Shown here: positions 55,020 through 63,644 of the stretch, piece after piece | How the letters are laid out: the number at the start of each line of letters is the position of its first letter | How positions within the stretch are numbered: the stretch's first letter is position 1 | From: a bacterium EF100-94H03 bin56 | Lineage (GTDB): Bacteria; Pseudomonadota; Alphaproteobacteria; SP197 | DNA length: 64,000 nucleotides | Assembly: GCA_002238685.1 (NCBI GenBank) | Contig: MPMV01000012.1 | Span: 49,904 to 113,903, forward strand | Direction of reading: 5' to 3' | Program-made: the position numbers and the translations under genes | Notes under the pieces: model-generated | What the model was told of the DNA's origin: nothing | Database searches by the model: none | The model's input: only the letters and a program-made list of their open reading frames with translations

Positions 55020-55793
55020 TCAGATCGAACGATTCACGCCGCCATCCACGAGGATGCTCTGGCCGGTGATGTATCCGGCAGCGGGAGAAGTGAGGAATGC
55101 GGCCGTTTCGCCGATTTCCGCCAGAGCGCCGCGGCGGCCGAGAGGGATGGATCGCAGGACCTCGTCGGGCTGATCCCAGTTCTCGAGAAACCCGGGAAGA
55201 ATAGCGTTGATCCGTACGCCTTCGCGCCCGTAGCGGTCGGAGTAGAGCTTCACGAGGGCAGACAGGGCTGCGCGAATCACTGAGGAGACCGGGTAGGTCA
55301 GCCGTGGCTCGAAAGCGGAGAAGGTCGAGATCAGGACGACCGAGCCGCCGGACCGGCGACGCATGACCGGGATGGAAAGGCGCAGCAGCCGGACGGCGCT
55401 CAGGAACATCATGCCAAAGCCTGCCAGCCATTCGGCGTCTTCGATTTCGGTCGGCTCGAACGGGTCGTCGGCAGCGTAGGACGACGCCCGTGCCTGCGCC
55501 GTGCCGGCACTGTTCATCGACCGCGGCGCGTGACCGGCATTGTGGATAAGCGCGTCGAGTCGCCCGTAGGTCTCGACCGTCTGCGTGACGAGGCGATCGA
55601 GATCGGCCGGATCGGTTATCGATCCGGACATACCAAGACCGCCCAGTTCCTCGGCGAGTTCTTGCGCTGCGCCCGATCGCGACAAGAGCGAAACGGCATA
55701 GCCGCGATGCGCCATCGCCCGAGCGCATTCCGCACCGATGCCGCGGCCCGCGGCGGTAACGATGGCAACCGGCTTTCCGCTCTTTCGGTCCAT
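55020..55793 (-). CDS. SDR-family protein lacking the catalytic lysine
   Basis: 257 residues. TAAGRGIGAECARAM binds cofactor, HNAG is normal (84-87), Ser156 is in LISTFSA and Tyr167 in LTYPVSSV. The lysine four residues after Tyr is Ser171. It ends GQSILVDGGVNRSI as other SDRs do. Reduced or altered catalysis is likely, perhaps as in SDRs that use a different proton relay. It lies between the GYD gene and the amidohydrolase in one transcription unit. Confidence 0.87.
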   Translation of the reverse strand: MDRKSGKPVAIVTAAGRGIGAECARAMAHRGYAVSLLSRSGAAQELAEELGGLGMSGSITDPADLDRLVTQTVETYGRLDALIHNAGHAPRSMNSAGTAQARASSYAADDPFEPTEIEDAEWLAGFGMMFLSAVRLLRLSIPVMRRRSGGSVVLISTFSAFEPRLTYPVSSVIRAALSALVKLYSDRYGREGVRINAILPGFLENWDQPDEVLRSIPLGRRGALAEIGETAAFLTSPAAGYITGQSILVDGGVNRSI

Positions 55794-55808
55794 GTCGTTT
55801 CTTCCCTG

Positions 55809-56702
55809 TCACACGGTTCTTGCCGCGCGCTGGAACGGGAAAAACTGCAGAGCGTTTTCGCGCAAGAGCTTGTTGCGCGCATCCGCGTTGAAACCCAGGC
55901 CCTCGATTTCCCGAATTGAGCGGGCATGGTCGATGACGGGGAAATCCGTTCCCCACAGGACCTTGCTCCGGCCGCGCGAGTTGGCAAACTGGACCAGCGA
56001 CGGTGACCAGTATTTTGGCGCGTAGGCAGAAGTTCCGATAAAGACGTTCGGGTGCTTGGCAGCAAGGGCAATCGCTTCGTCGACCCAAGGCCAGGCCGTG
56101 TGGGCGCAGAGGATCTTGAGTTCACGAAAGTAGAGCGCGATCTTGTCGAGATAAACTGGCCTGCCGACCTCGATCGGCATCATGTCGAGCGTGTGCCCCA
56201 TGGAAATGACCACGGGCACGGAAAGTTCGGCGCACTTCGCGTAGTAGGGAAAATAGAAGGCGTGGTCCGGCGGCAGGTCGTAGCCGTGCGGGTGAATATG
56301 CGCGCCCACGAAGCCGTGGGTTTCTACGGCGTCGGCCATGGCGCGCACGCCCTCAAGCCTTTGCATCGGGTTGATGCCGAAAAGGCCGTGTATCCGGTCG
56401 GGATTGGCCTTTCGCGCCTCGATGATCTCTTCGACGCTTGTGCTGACATTCATGCGCTGCTCAAGGTAGGACCACGATGCGATCGCGGTGATGACCACCT
56501 TGTCGACACCTGCGTCCGTCATCCGGCCAAGGAATTCTTCGGGTGAATATCCCTTGAGATTGTCCATCAGTCCCAGACGCTCGAACGTCTCGACCTCCTG
56601 CGGATTGCTGAGGAAATTGCGCTTCAGGTTCTCGGGCGTGAAATGGTTGCAGAGGCTGTCTATGGCACCAGGCATGTCGTTCCTTGGATCTAGTCGCTTC
56701 AT
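55809..56702 (-). CDS. Amidohydrolase-2 family protein (metal-dependent hydrolase or decarboxylase)
   Basis: 297 residues from an ATG that overlaps the crotonase stop by 1 base (ATGA). TIM-barrel landmarks: GAHIHPHGYDL (His near 134), ILCAHTAWPWVDEA (His near 213), and VLWGTDFPVI (Asp near 258). The N-terminal HxH of this superfamily is degenerate (AIDSLCNHFTPE). Family members include ACMSD-type decarboxylases and ring-opening lactonases. In this CoA-based cluster, hydrolysis or decarboxylation of an intermediate is plausible. Confidence 0.82.
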   Translation of the reverse strand: MKRLDPRNDMPGAIDSLCNHFTPENLKRNFLSNPQEVETFERLGLMDNLKGYSPEEFLGRMTDAGVDKVVITAIASWSYLEQRMNVSTSVEEIIEARKANPDRIHGLFGINPMQRLEGVRAMADAVETHGFVGAHIHPHGYDLPPDHAFYFPYYAKCAELSVPVVISMGHTLDMMPIEVGRPVYLDKIALYFRELKILCAHTAWPWVDEAIALAAKHPNVFIGTSAYAPKYWSPSLVQFANSRGRSKVLWGTDFPVIDHARSIREIEGLGFNADARNKLLRENALQFFPFQRAARTV

Positions 56703-57451
56703 CAATCGGGTCGGCCGTCGAAGGGATCGACCTCCTCGCAGGTGAGGTTCAGGGCACGCATGGTTGAGGCTGAGGCGCCAACAGCCTGGTGCATGATGCG
56801 CTTGGCGCGGGCGAAAACGGGCCGCTCGATGTCCGTCACGAACTCGGAGGCGAACAGCATGGCTTCGTCTGCTGCCTGTCCGGATTCGGTCACGCGGTCG
56901 ACCAGCCCGTGGGAGAACGCCTCCTCCCCGGTCCAGACCTCTCCCAGCAGGACGAGCCGCTTGGCCGGGCCAAGGCCAATGAGCGGCGGCAGGCGCGTGA
57001 GACCGCCCCAGGTCGGGCTGCCGCCCATCTTGCGGACCTCCGGGAGAGAGAAGGTGGCGTCGCGCGCCGCGATGCGATAATCGCAGGTCGCCGCAAGCTC
57101 CAGTCCACCGCCCACGCAGTAGCCCTCGACAGCGGCGATCACTAGGCATGGGTGGTCGGCGATCTGGTCCATCAGGGCGAGACCGCGGCGGAAATGCGTG
57201 CGCGAGGTCGCCGTGTCGCGCTCCCTGTACGCCTTGATGTCGTCCCCCGCGCAGAAGGCGGCCGTGCCCTGGCCTGTCAGGACGATTGCCGCGATGTCGG
57301 CGGTTTCGATCCGCTCGAACAGTTCGGACAACGCGGCGACGGCCGTATGGTCGAGGGCGTTTCGTCGCCGTTCCCGGTTGATCGTGACCTTCGCGACTGC
57401 GCCATCGACAGCGCAGAGCACCGCCCCCTCGGTGACCGCCAGATCAGACAA
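56702..57451 (-). CDS. Enoyl-CoA hydratase/isomerase family protein
   Basis: 249 residues, crotonase fold. Oxyanion-hole segments AFCAGDDIKAYR and GYCVGGGLELAAT are intact, and the acidic residue region reads LPEVRKMGGSPTWGGLTRLP, with the PE glutamate kept. DDIK in place of ADIK is also seen in carnitinyl-CoA dehydratase-like and isomerase subgroups, so the exact reaction is open. It overlaps the acyl-CoA dehydrogenase gene by 8 bases. Confidence 0.9.
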   Translation of the reverse strand: MSDLAVTEGAVLCAVDGAVAKVTINRERRRNALDHTAVAALSELFERIETADIAAIVLTGQGTAAFCAGDDIKAYRERDTATSRTHFRRGLALMDQIADHPCLVIAAVEGYCVGGGLELAATCDYRIAARDATFSLPEVRKMGGSPTWGGLTRLPPLIGLGPAKRLVLLGEVWTGEEAFSHGLVDRVTESGQAADEAMLFASEFVTDIERPVFARAKRIMHQAVGASASTMRALNLTCEEVDPFDGRPD

Positions 57452-58622
57452 GGTCGAACCCTTCGCGGGCGAGATGACGTCCGATGATCATCTTGTGAAT
57501 TTGCGTCGTGCCGTCGTAAATCTGGTAGGCCTTAGCATCCCGCATGAACCGGCCCAAGGGAACCTCCGTCGAGAGTCCGGCCGCTCCGAGAACCTGGATG
57601 GCTTCCACTGGCGCCTTCATCCCGATTTCGGTGCACGCGAGCTTGGCCATGGAGGCCAGCGTCGAAGCCCTTCGCGATGGACGCTGTTCCAGCTCGGCGA
57701 TGGCGTGCAGCCAGAGCGTCCGCGCAGCCGCATATTCCGTTGCGAGATCCGCAAGGAGAAACTGAAGGCCTTGGTGATTGATGATCGCAGTGCCGAATGC
57801 CTGGCGATCGCATGCATAGTTCGTGGCGATTGAGATCGAGGTGTGAGCGGCTCCCAGGGCCTTCGCGCTCACGTTGAGTCGCGCTTCGTCGAGCGCCTTC
57901 ATGGCCGTCCTGAATCCCTCGCCCTCCGCGCCGAGCCGCCGGTCTTCCGGGACGAAGCAGTCGGAGAATTCCAGCGTCGACTGCGGCGACCCGCGCATGC
58001 TGAAGAGGTCCTCGTCCCGCACAACCGTGAACCCGGGGTCGTCCTTGCGAACGAGGAAAGCGGAAATGCCCGCACTCCCTTTTGTGGGATCGGTCTTCGC
58101 AAAGACCACGAGCACGTCGGCCATGCCGCCATGGGTGCACCATGTCTTCGTGCCGTTCAAAATGTATCCTTCCTGCGTCTTGCGCGCCTCCGCCTTCATT
58201 GCGGCAGCATCTGATCCGGCAGAGGGTTCGGACATCGCGAACGCGGGGCACCACTCGCCGCTTGCGACTCTCGGCAGGATCTCCTGCTTGAGATCCTTGC
58301 TGCCGCATTCGACGATCGGGTGAACGGCATCCGGCCACGTCGAAAGAATGATCGCGAAAGAGCCGCTGCACCGGGCGACGAGCTCAATGATCTCGAGCCG
58401 CGTGCGCAGATCGAGGCCAAGCCCACCATAGGCTTCGGGCAGGGCGATCCCGAAAAGACCGAGTTTCGCGGCCTGCTCGTGAAGGTCCCAGGGGTAGGCG
58501 TTCGACGCGTCAATTTCCGCAGCCCGTGGTTCGATCTCGTTCGAGACGAAGCGGGACACCGTATCGAGCACATGCTCGGCATGGTCCGATCGGTTTGGTG
58601 TCGCTTCGATACTGAGAGTCAT
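57444..58622 (-). CDS. Acyl-CoA dehydrogenase
   Basis: 392 residues from MTLSIEATPNRSD, overlapping the ligase stop by 4 bases. FAD/acyl-binding segments FAMSEPSAGSDAAAMK and GTKTWCTHGG are typical. The catalytic base motif IYEGT reads IYDGTTQIHKMIIG (Asp near residue 370), a conservative change in the catalytic base. It should oxidise an acyl-CoA to the enoyl-CoA used by the adjacent crotonase, passing electrons to ETF. Confidence 0.92.
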   Translation of the reverse strand: MTLSIEATPNRSDHAEHVLDTVSRFVSNEIEPRAAEIDASNAYPWDLHEQAAKLGLFGIALPEAYGGLGLDLRTRLEIIELVARCSGSFAIILSTWPDAVHPIVECGSKDLKQEILPRVASGEWCPAFAMSEPSAGSDAAAMKAEARKTQEGYILNGTKTWCTHGGMADVLVVFAKTDPTKGSAGISAFLVRKDDPGFTVVRDEDLFSMRGSPQSTLEFSDCFVPEDRRLGAEGEGFRTAMKALDEARLNVSAKALGAAHTSISIATNYACDRQAFGTAIINHQGLQFLLADLATEYAAARTLWLHAIAELEQRPSRRASTLASMAKLACTEIGMKAPVEAIQVLGAAGLSTEVPLGRFMRDAKAYQIYDGTTQIHKMIIGRHLAREGFDLV

Positions 58623-60250
58623 TGCACCGTTTCCCGAGACAACGGCCGTTCCCAAGTGTCTTCAGTGATAGCCTCGCAGACCAGTGCCGTCTTGACGATC
58701 TTGTTCGTCGTGTTGCGCGATAGTGTGGGAAGGACACGGATGTAGCGCGGAAGCATGTGGCGCGCGACGCGGCGGGTGAGAAAGTTGACGACTTCCTCCG
58801 GGTCGATTGTCGTACCATCCTCCGGTTCGACCGCCACCATGACTTCGCTTTCGCCCTCGAATTCCGGGCAGGGTACGGCGTAGGCGGCGCCCGCCGCGAT
58901 GCGGGGATGCTCCGCTAGTTCGCGCTCGATCTCAAAACTCGAAATACTCTCGCCCCGTCGCCGAATCACGTCCTTCGAGCGGTCCACGAAATAGAAGCGC
59001 CCTTCGCCATCCCGCCGGAACAGGTCTCCGGTGTGGTGCCAGCCGTTTTGCCAGGCGCGTACGGTTTCCTCGGGCATGTTGAAGTAGCGCGACGCGATAA
59101 CCCATGGCACGTCGCAGCGCACGATGAGTTCGCCGACTTCACCGACGGGGACGTCGCGATCGTTGGCATCGACGATCCGCGCCTCGAAACCGCTGCGGAT
59201 TCTGCCGCAATATCCGGCGACGATGTCATCGCCGTCCCGGACGAGGTCCGAGGTGATCGGGGGACTTGTCTCGGTCTTGTCGTATTGCGTGTAGACTTCG
59301 ACGCCGAAACGCCTGCGAAAGGTATGGACGCTGCCGATCAGGGGCTGCTGCACGATGAAGCGAAGCGGATTTTCCGCGTCCCGCTCGGTCTCCGGCTGGT
59401 TCAGGAGAAAGTCGCACATGACCCCGAGCAGAAGCGCAGCCGTCACGTCATAGTTCCGGACCTGCTGCCAGAAGCGCGAGGCGCTGAAACGTCTGACGAC
59501 GACCATGGTGGCGCCCGCGTGGAACACCGACCACGGCACATACGCGCCGGCAATGTGGTAGTAAGCGAAAGGCGCTAGGAAGATGTCTTCGGCGTTTAAG
59601 TAGCGAAGGCCGTCAATCGCCATCGTCGCCGTGTGAATGTGGGAGCATTCCACGCCTTTCGACACACCTGTCGTTCCCGACGTGAAGAAGACCGTGTGTG
59701 TTTCCCACGGCTCGATCACGGGATCGCAGTCTGTCGGCATCGGCGATTCTGCGGACAGGACGTCCTCTCCAAGAAACTCGACGCCAGCTTCTTTGATCGG
59801 ATGCGCGCTGAGTTCGCGCCCGACGACCACGACCCGTTCAAGGTGCGCGAACGAGCATTGCGTCAGAAGCTTGAGATACTCGCAGCCTGCGATGAGCAGC
59901 TCCGCCTCGCCGTAGTCGATCGTACGCTGAAGGAGCGGTACAGGTAGTTCGGTGTTTATCGGCATGATGATCGCGCCGAGATAGTAGAGCCCGAGCGAAA
60001 CACGGACGACTTCTGGCCCGTTGTCGAGCATGACGAGAACCCGTGTGCCCTTGGCGATGCCGAGGGCCGAGAGTGCGGCGGCGGTGCCTCGTGCGTGTCG
60101 CTGCGTTTCTGCATACGTCCAGGAGGGACCGTTCTCGAAGATGATGCAGGTCTTTTCCGGTCGTTCCGCGGCCTGCTGGTCCAGGATGCGGGGCAAGACA
60201 CAGGTCTTGGCGTCATTCAGGCGGGCGTAAAGGGTTGCGACGTCGAGCAT
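58619..60250 (-). CDS. AMP-dependent acyl-CoA ligase, crotonobetaine/carnitine-CoA ligase-like
   Basis: 543 residues from MLDVATLYARLND. ANL-family motifs: P-loop FFTSGTTGVSKGVE, YDKTETS in place of YGxTE, motif A7/A8 WHHTGDLFRRDGEG, and YFVDRSKDVIRRRGESIS. Segments such as FSASRFWQQVRNYDV and FYFVDRSKD recall CaiC rather than fatty-acid ligases. The usual C-terminal catalytic Lys is probably in TTNKIVKTAL. It is first in the catabolic operon and divergent from the LysR gene. Confidence 0.9.
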   Translation of the reverse strand: MLDVATLYARLNDAKTCVLPRILDQQAAERPEKTCIIFENGPSWTYAETQRHARGTAAALSALGIAKGTRVLVMLDNGPEVVRVSLGLYYLGAIIMPINTELPVPLLQRTIDYGEAELLIAGCEYLKLLTQCSFAHLERVVVVGRELSAHPIKEAGVEFLGEDVLSAESPMPTDCDPVIEPWETHTVFFTSGTTGVSKGVECSHIHTATMAIDGLRYLNAEDIFLAPFAYYHIAGAYVPWSVFHAGATMVVVRRFSASRFWQQVRNYDVTAALLLGVMCDFLLNQPETERDAENPLRFIVQQPLIGSVHTFRRRFGVEVYTQYDKTETSPPITSDLVRDGDDIVAGYCGRIRSGFEARIVDANDRDVPVGEVGELIVRCDVPWVIASRYFNMPEETVRAWQNGWHHTGDLFRRDGEGRFYFVDRSKDVIRRRGESISSFEIERELAEHPRIAAGAAYAVPCPEFEGESEVMVAVEPEDGTTIDPEEVVNFLTRRVARHMLPRYIRVLPTLSRNTTNKIVKTALVCEAITEDTWERPLSRETVQ

Positions 60251-60481
60251 CGTCGATCCCGCCTTCCCTACGATTAAGGTTGCCAGATACGTGTTCGTTC
60301 CGAACGTTGTCAGCATGCTGACCGCGCGGTGCCTTCAGGCCTACTATTTCCGAGCGGGTCGAATTCTCAACACAGTATTCCTGAACCGGCCCCAAAAAAT
60401 AAATTTGCAGAGCCATGGACACGAGCGCTTCCCCGGCGCAGTGTCGTGCATGGATCCGTCATCGCAGGGGCAAAGTACAGG
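60251..60481. promoter_or_regulatory. Divergent regulatory region between CoA-ligase operon and LysR gene
   Basis: 231 bases separate the two start codons. It contains the most A/T-rich stretch of the cluster (60391-60407, including aaaaaataaattt) and other A/T-rich patches. This is the expected place for both promoters and for a LysR-type operator. No operator dyad was clear enough to specify. Confidence 0.5.
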
Positions 60482-61399
60482 ATGTACAAACTCCCTCCGT
60501 TGAACGCACTGCGAAGCTTCGAGTCCGTAGGCCGCAACGGGAGTGTCGTCAGCGCTGCGCGGGACCTGAACGTGACGGAACCGGCTGTCAGCCGGGCAAT
60601 CAAGATACTCGAAGATCACTTTGGCATCGCGCTTTTCCATCGCCACACCAACGGCATGGAACTGACGGAACAGGGGAAGCTCCTCCTGCCTGTCATGTCG
60701 GAAGCGCTCAGAAACATTTCGGACGCCTGCGGCGCAATCTACGAGCGGCGCCGGCATCGTGTTTCGATCCTCGCAACGCCGTTCATCGCGTCGCACTGGC
60801 TTGCGCGAAGACTCTCAAGCTACCTCGCTGATGACGCTCAGGTCAGCGTGTTTGTTCATTCGTCCTTCCGGTTCGACGAACTGAAGCGCGCGGAATTCGA
60901 CATCGCGCTCTGGTACGGCGATGTCGAGAAAGCCGGTTATGCGGTGGAGCCGTTTCTCACGATGACGCGCGTACCAACGTGCAGCGAGGCATTCGCGGAA
61001 ATGCACGAACTTGCGGAGGATGCGACGCGGCTCCGCGACTGCAGCCTCATTCACGAGTTCGACTACTCCGATTGGATGCACTGTTTCGAATCTGCCGGCC
61101 TCGATCCGATGGATGCCGCGCATGGGATAGTCTCGGACAACTTCGAGCTGACAATTCAGAGCGCGCTGAATGATGTCGGCGTAGCGCTCCTGTTCGAGAA
61201 CATCGCTGAAACGATCACCTCCAGAGCCCGGCTAATTCACCCCCTGGGTTCGACGATCGCGGTCCCAGTCCAATATTCGATGCTGATCCAGGAATGCAGG
61301 CGGGACGACCCGGCAGTCCACGAAATGGCTGAATTCCTGAGAGCGTGCGCCAGGTCGCCGACCACTCGTAGAGCCGAAGAGGCGAGCCCCCTTCATTGA
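60482..61399 (+). CDS. LysR-family transcriptional regulator (GcvA-like)
   Basis: 305 residues from MYKLPPLNALRSFESVGRNG, the GcvA/AmpR-type opening. The winged HTH covers residues 5-65 (GSVVSAARDLNVTEPAVSRA, IKILEDHFGIALFHRH). The effector-binding domain follows (about 93-290). A longer in-frame extension upstream is not family-like. Orientation implies control of the CoA-ligase operon in response to a pathway metabolite. Confidence 0.92.
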   Translation: MYKLPPLNALRSFESVGRNGSVVSAARDLNVTEPAVSRAIKILEDHFGIALFHRHTNGMELTEQGKLLLPVMSEALRNISDACGAIYERRRHRVSILATPFIASHWLARRLSSYLADDAQVSVFVHSSFRFDELKRAEFDIALWYGDVEKAGYAVEPFLTMTRVPTCSEAFAEMHELAEDATRLRDCSLIHEFDYSDWMHCFESAGLDPMDAAHGIVSDNFELTIQSALNDVGVALLFENIAETITSRARLIHPLGSTIAVPVQYSMLIQECRRDDPAVHEMAEFLRACARSPTTRRAEEASPLH

Positions 61400-62438
61400 A
61401 GGATTGTTAATCGCGACCACAGAACCACTGAATGCGCAGCGGTTAGTCCAGATCGCTCACCCGAGCTTTGTCATGGGGATGGATTCTGTGTTATATGTGA
61501 ATGATTCCAACCATTTACATACACAGAGGAGCCCACCCCCATGGCGACACACTGCACAGCACGACAACTGGAGTTTGAAGGCCTCGCTCGGCGTCGGATT
61601 GTGGCCGGTTTCGACGGCGGCCGCATGACATCGGACGGTGGCGCGCTGCTGCTGCGGGAGGTCGACAGGCTCTTCCATGTCACAGAACGCGTTGCCGGTG
61701 CTTTTGTCGATTATTGTGATCCCGGGCGCATCGAGCACGATGTGACGACCCTGATGGCGCAGCGCATCTTCGCCCTGGCCCTGGGGTACGAGGATCTCAA
61801 CGATCATGACCGTCTGCTCAGGCGATCCCGCCCTGGCCCTGGCCTGCGGGATCGACGACGTGGAGGGAGAGAGGAGGGTCCGCGAGCGCGACCGCGGTCA
61901 TGTGCTGGCGGCATCGAGCACGCTGAACCGCCTGGAACTCGGCAAGCCGGATGAGGCGAGCACGGATCGCTACAGGAAGGTGGTGGCCGACCACGCGGCC
62001 CTGGACCGTCTTCTCGTGGACCTGTTCCTGGAGAGCCACGGCGAGCCGCCCGGGGAGATTGTCCTGAATCTCGATGCCACCGACGATCCGATCCATGGTC
62101 ATCAGGAGGGCAGGTTCTTCCACGGTTACTACGATCACCCTTGCTTCCTGCCGCTTTTCATCATCTGCGGCGAGCACAACCTGTGCTGCCGGTTGCGATC
62201 CGCCGACCGTAGTGCGGCGGATGGTTCGGTGGACGAGCTGTCACGGATCGTGGCGCAGACCCGGCGCGCCTGGCCCTCGACCCGGATCGTGGCACGGGGC
62301 GACTCCGACTTCGGCAAGGACGAGATCATGGTCTGGTGCGAGGCCCATGATGTCGACTATGTCTTTGGATGCGGGCAGAACATCCGGCTGAACGCCCTGA
62401 TCGCCAGGAAACTCGAGAGGTCGAGGCGGCGTTGCCTA

Positions 62439-63644
62439 GTGGTTAGTTCGATACAAGGGATTCTATTTCTTTGCGGATTGTGACATTGTCTTCCTGCGGC
62501 ATTTGTGCGGCCAACGACCCGGGAGACAGGCCGATGGGCAGGAAGTCGACACGACAGGAGATCAGGCTTTCGGACGAGGACCGCGCGCGCCTTGATGAGA
62601 TCATGTGCCACCCGCGGAGCCCTCAGAAGCACGTCTGGCGGGCCCGCATCATCCTGGAGCTCGGCTCGGGCTGCGGCCTGGTCGCGACGATGCGGCGGAC
62701 GGGCATGTCGAAGCCGACGGTGTGGCGCTGGTGGGACCGCTTCCTCGCCGAGGGCGTCGACGGGCTTCTCCGGGACGCCACCCGTCCGCCGGGGAAGAAG
62801 CCGATCCCCGAGGACAGGGTGAAGGCCGCGATCGCGCTGGCGATGTCGCCGCCGCCGGAGCACGCCCGGCACTGGACGGTGCGGGCGCTGGCGCGCCGGC
62901 TGGGGATGGCTGTCTCCACCATGCACGGCATCCTGAGAGACAATGGTCTCAGGCCGCACCAGGTGAAGACCTTCAAGGTCTCCCGCGACCCGAGGTTCGA
63001 GATCAAGGTGCGCGACGTCGTCGGCCTCTACGTCGACCCGCCCGACCACGCGGTGGTCCTCTCGGTGGACGAGAAGACGCAGATCCAGGCGCTCGGGCGG
63101 ACGCAAGAGCCGCTGCCGATGAAGTCCGGACACGCCGAGACCAGGACCCTCGACTACAGGCGCAACGGCACCACCTGCCTGCTGGCGGCTCTCGACGTCG
63201 CCACCGGCAAGGTCGTCGGCCAGGCGGTCGCACGGCACCGCTCGGAGGAGTTCCTCGCCTTCCTTGACCACGTCGCCGAGGACATCGCGCCCGAAACCCC
63301 GGTCCATGTCATTCTCGACAACGTGTCCTCGCACAAGTCGGCCGAGGTCCGCGAATGGCTGAAAGACCGCCCCGACTGGACGTTCCACTTCACCCCGACT
63401 TCGGCCTCCTGGATGAATGCCGTCGAGGGCTTCTTCTCCAAGCTCTCGCGGCAGAGGCTGAAGGACGCGGTCTTCGACTCGCTTGACGAGTGCATCGCGG
63501 CAATCGAGGGTTACATCGCCCACCACAACGCCAACGACGCCCGCCCGTTCCGCTGGAGCAGAAAGCCGGAAGACCTCGTCGGGACATGGAATAGAGGGCA
63601 CCAGAAACTGCAGGAAATGGCATCAAATGAATGAATCAAACCAC
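62439..63644 (+). mobile_element. IS630-family insertion sequence flanked by a TA duplication
   Basis: 1206 bases between TA at 62437-62438 and TA at 63645-63646. Deleting the element plus one TA restores the IS1380 frame (RRRCL then VSGKASRRYRD). The terminal repeats begin GTGGTT at both ends and are imperfect beyond that. TA duplication is the hallmark of IS630/Tc1-mariner insertion. Confidence 0.9.
62534..63634 (+). CDS. IS630-family transposase (DDE, Tc1/mariner-like)
   Basis: 366 residues from MGRKSTRQEIRLSDEDRARL. An N-terminal HTH region (LVATMRRTGMSKPTVWRWWD) precedes the DDE core: Asp in VVLSVDEKTQIQA, Asp in HVILDNVSSHKS, and Glu in SASWMNAVEGFFSKLSRQRL. All three acidic residues are present, so the enzyme is likely functional. 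A longer upstream frame is spurious because it would start at the IS edge. Confidence 0.93.
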   Translation: MGRKSTRQEIRLSDEDRARLDEIMCHPRSPQKHVWRARIILELGSGCGLVATMRRTGMSKPTVWRWWDRFLAEGVDGLLRDATRPPGKKPIPEDRVKAAIALAMSPPPEHARHWTVRALARRLGMAVSTMHGILRDNGLRPHQVKTFKVSRDPRFEIKVRDVVGLYVDPPDHAVVLSVDEKTQIQALGRTQEPLPMKSGHAETRTLDYRRNGTTCLLAALDVATGKVVGQAVARHRSEEFLAFLDHVAEDIAPETPVHVILDNVSSHKSAEVREWLKDRPDWTFHFTPTSASWMNAVEGFFSKLSRQRLKDAVFDSLDECIAAIEGYIAHHNANDARPFRWSRKPEDLVGTWNRGHQKLQEMASNE

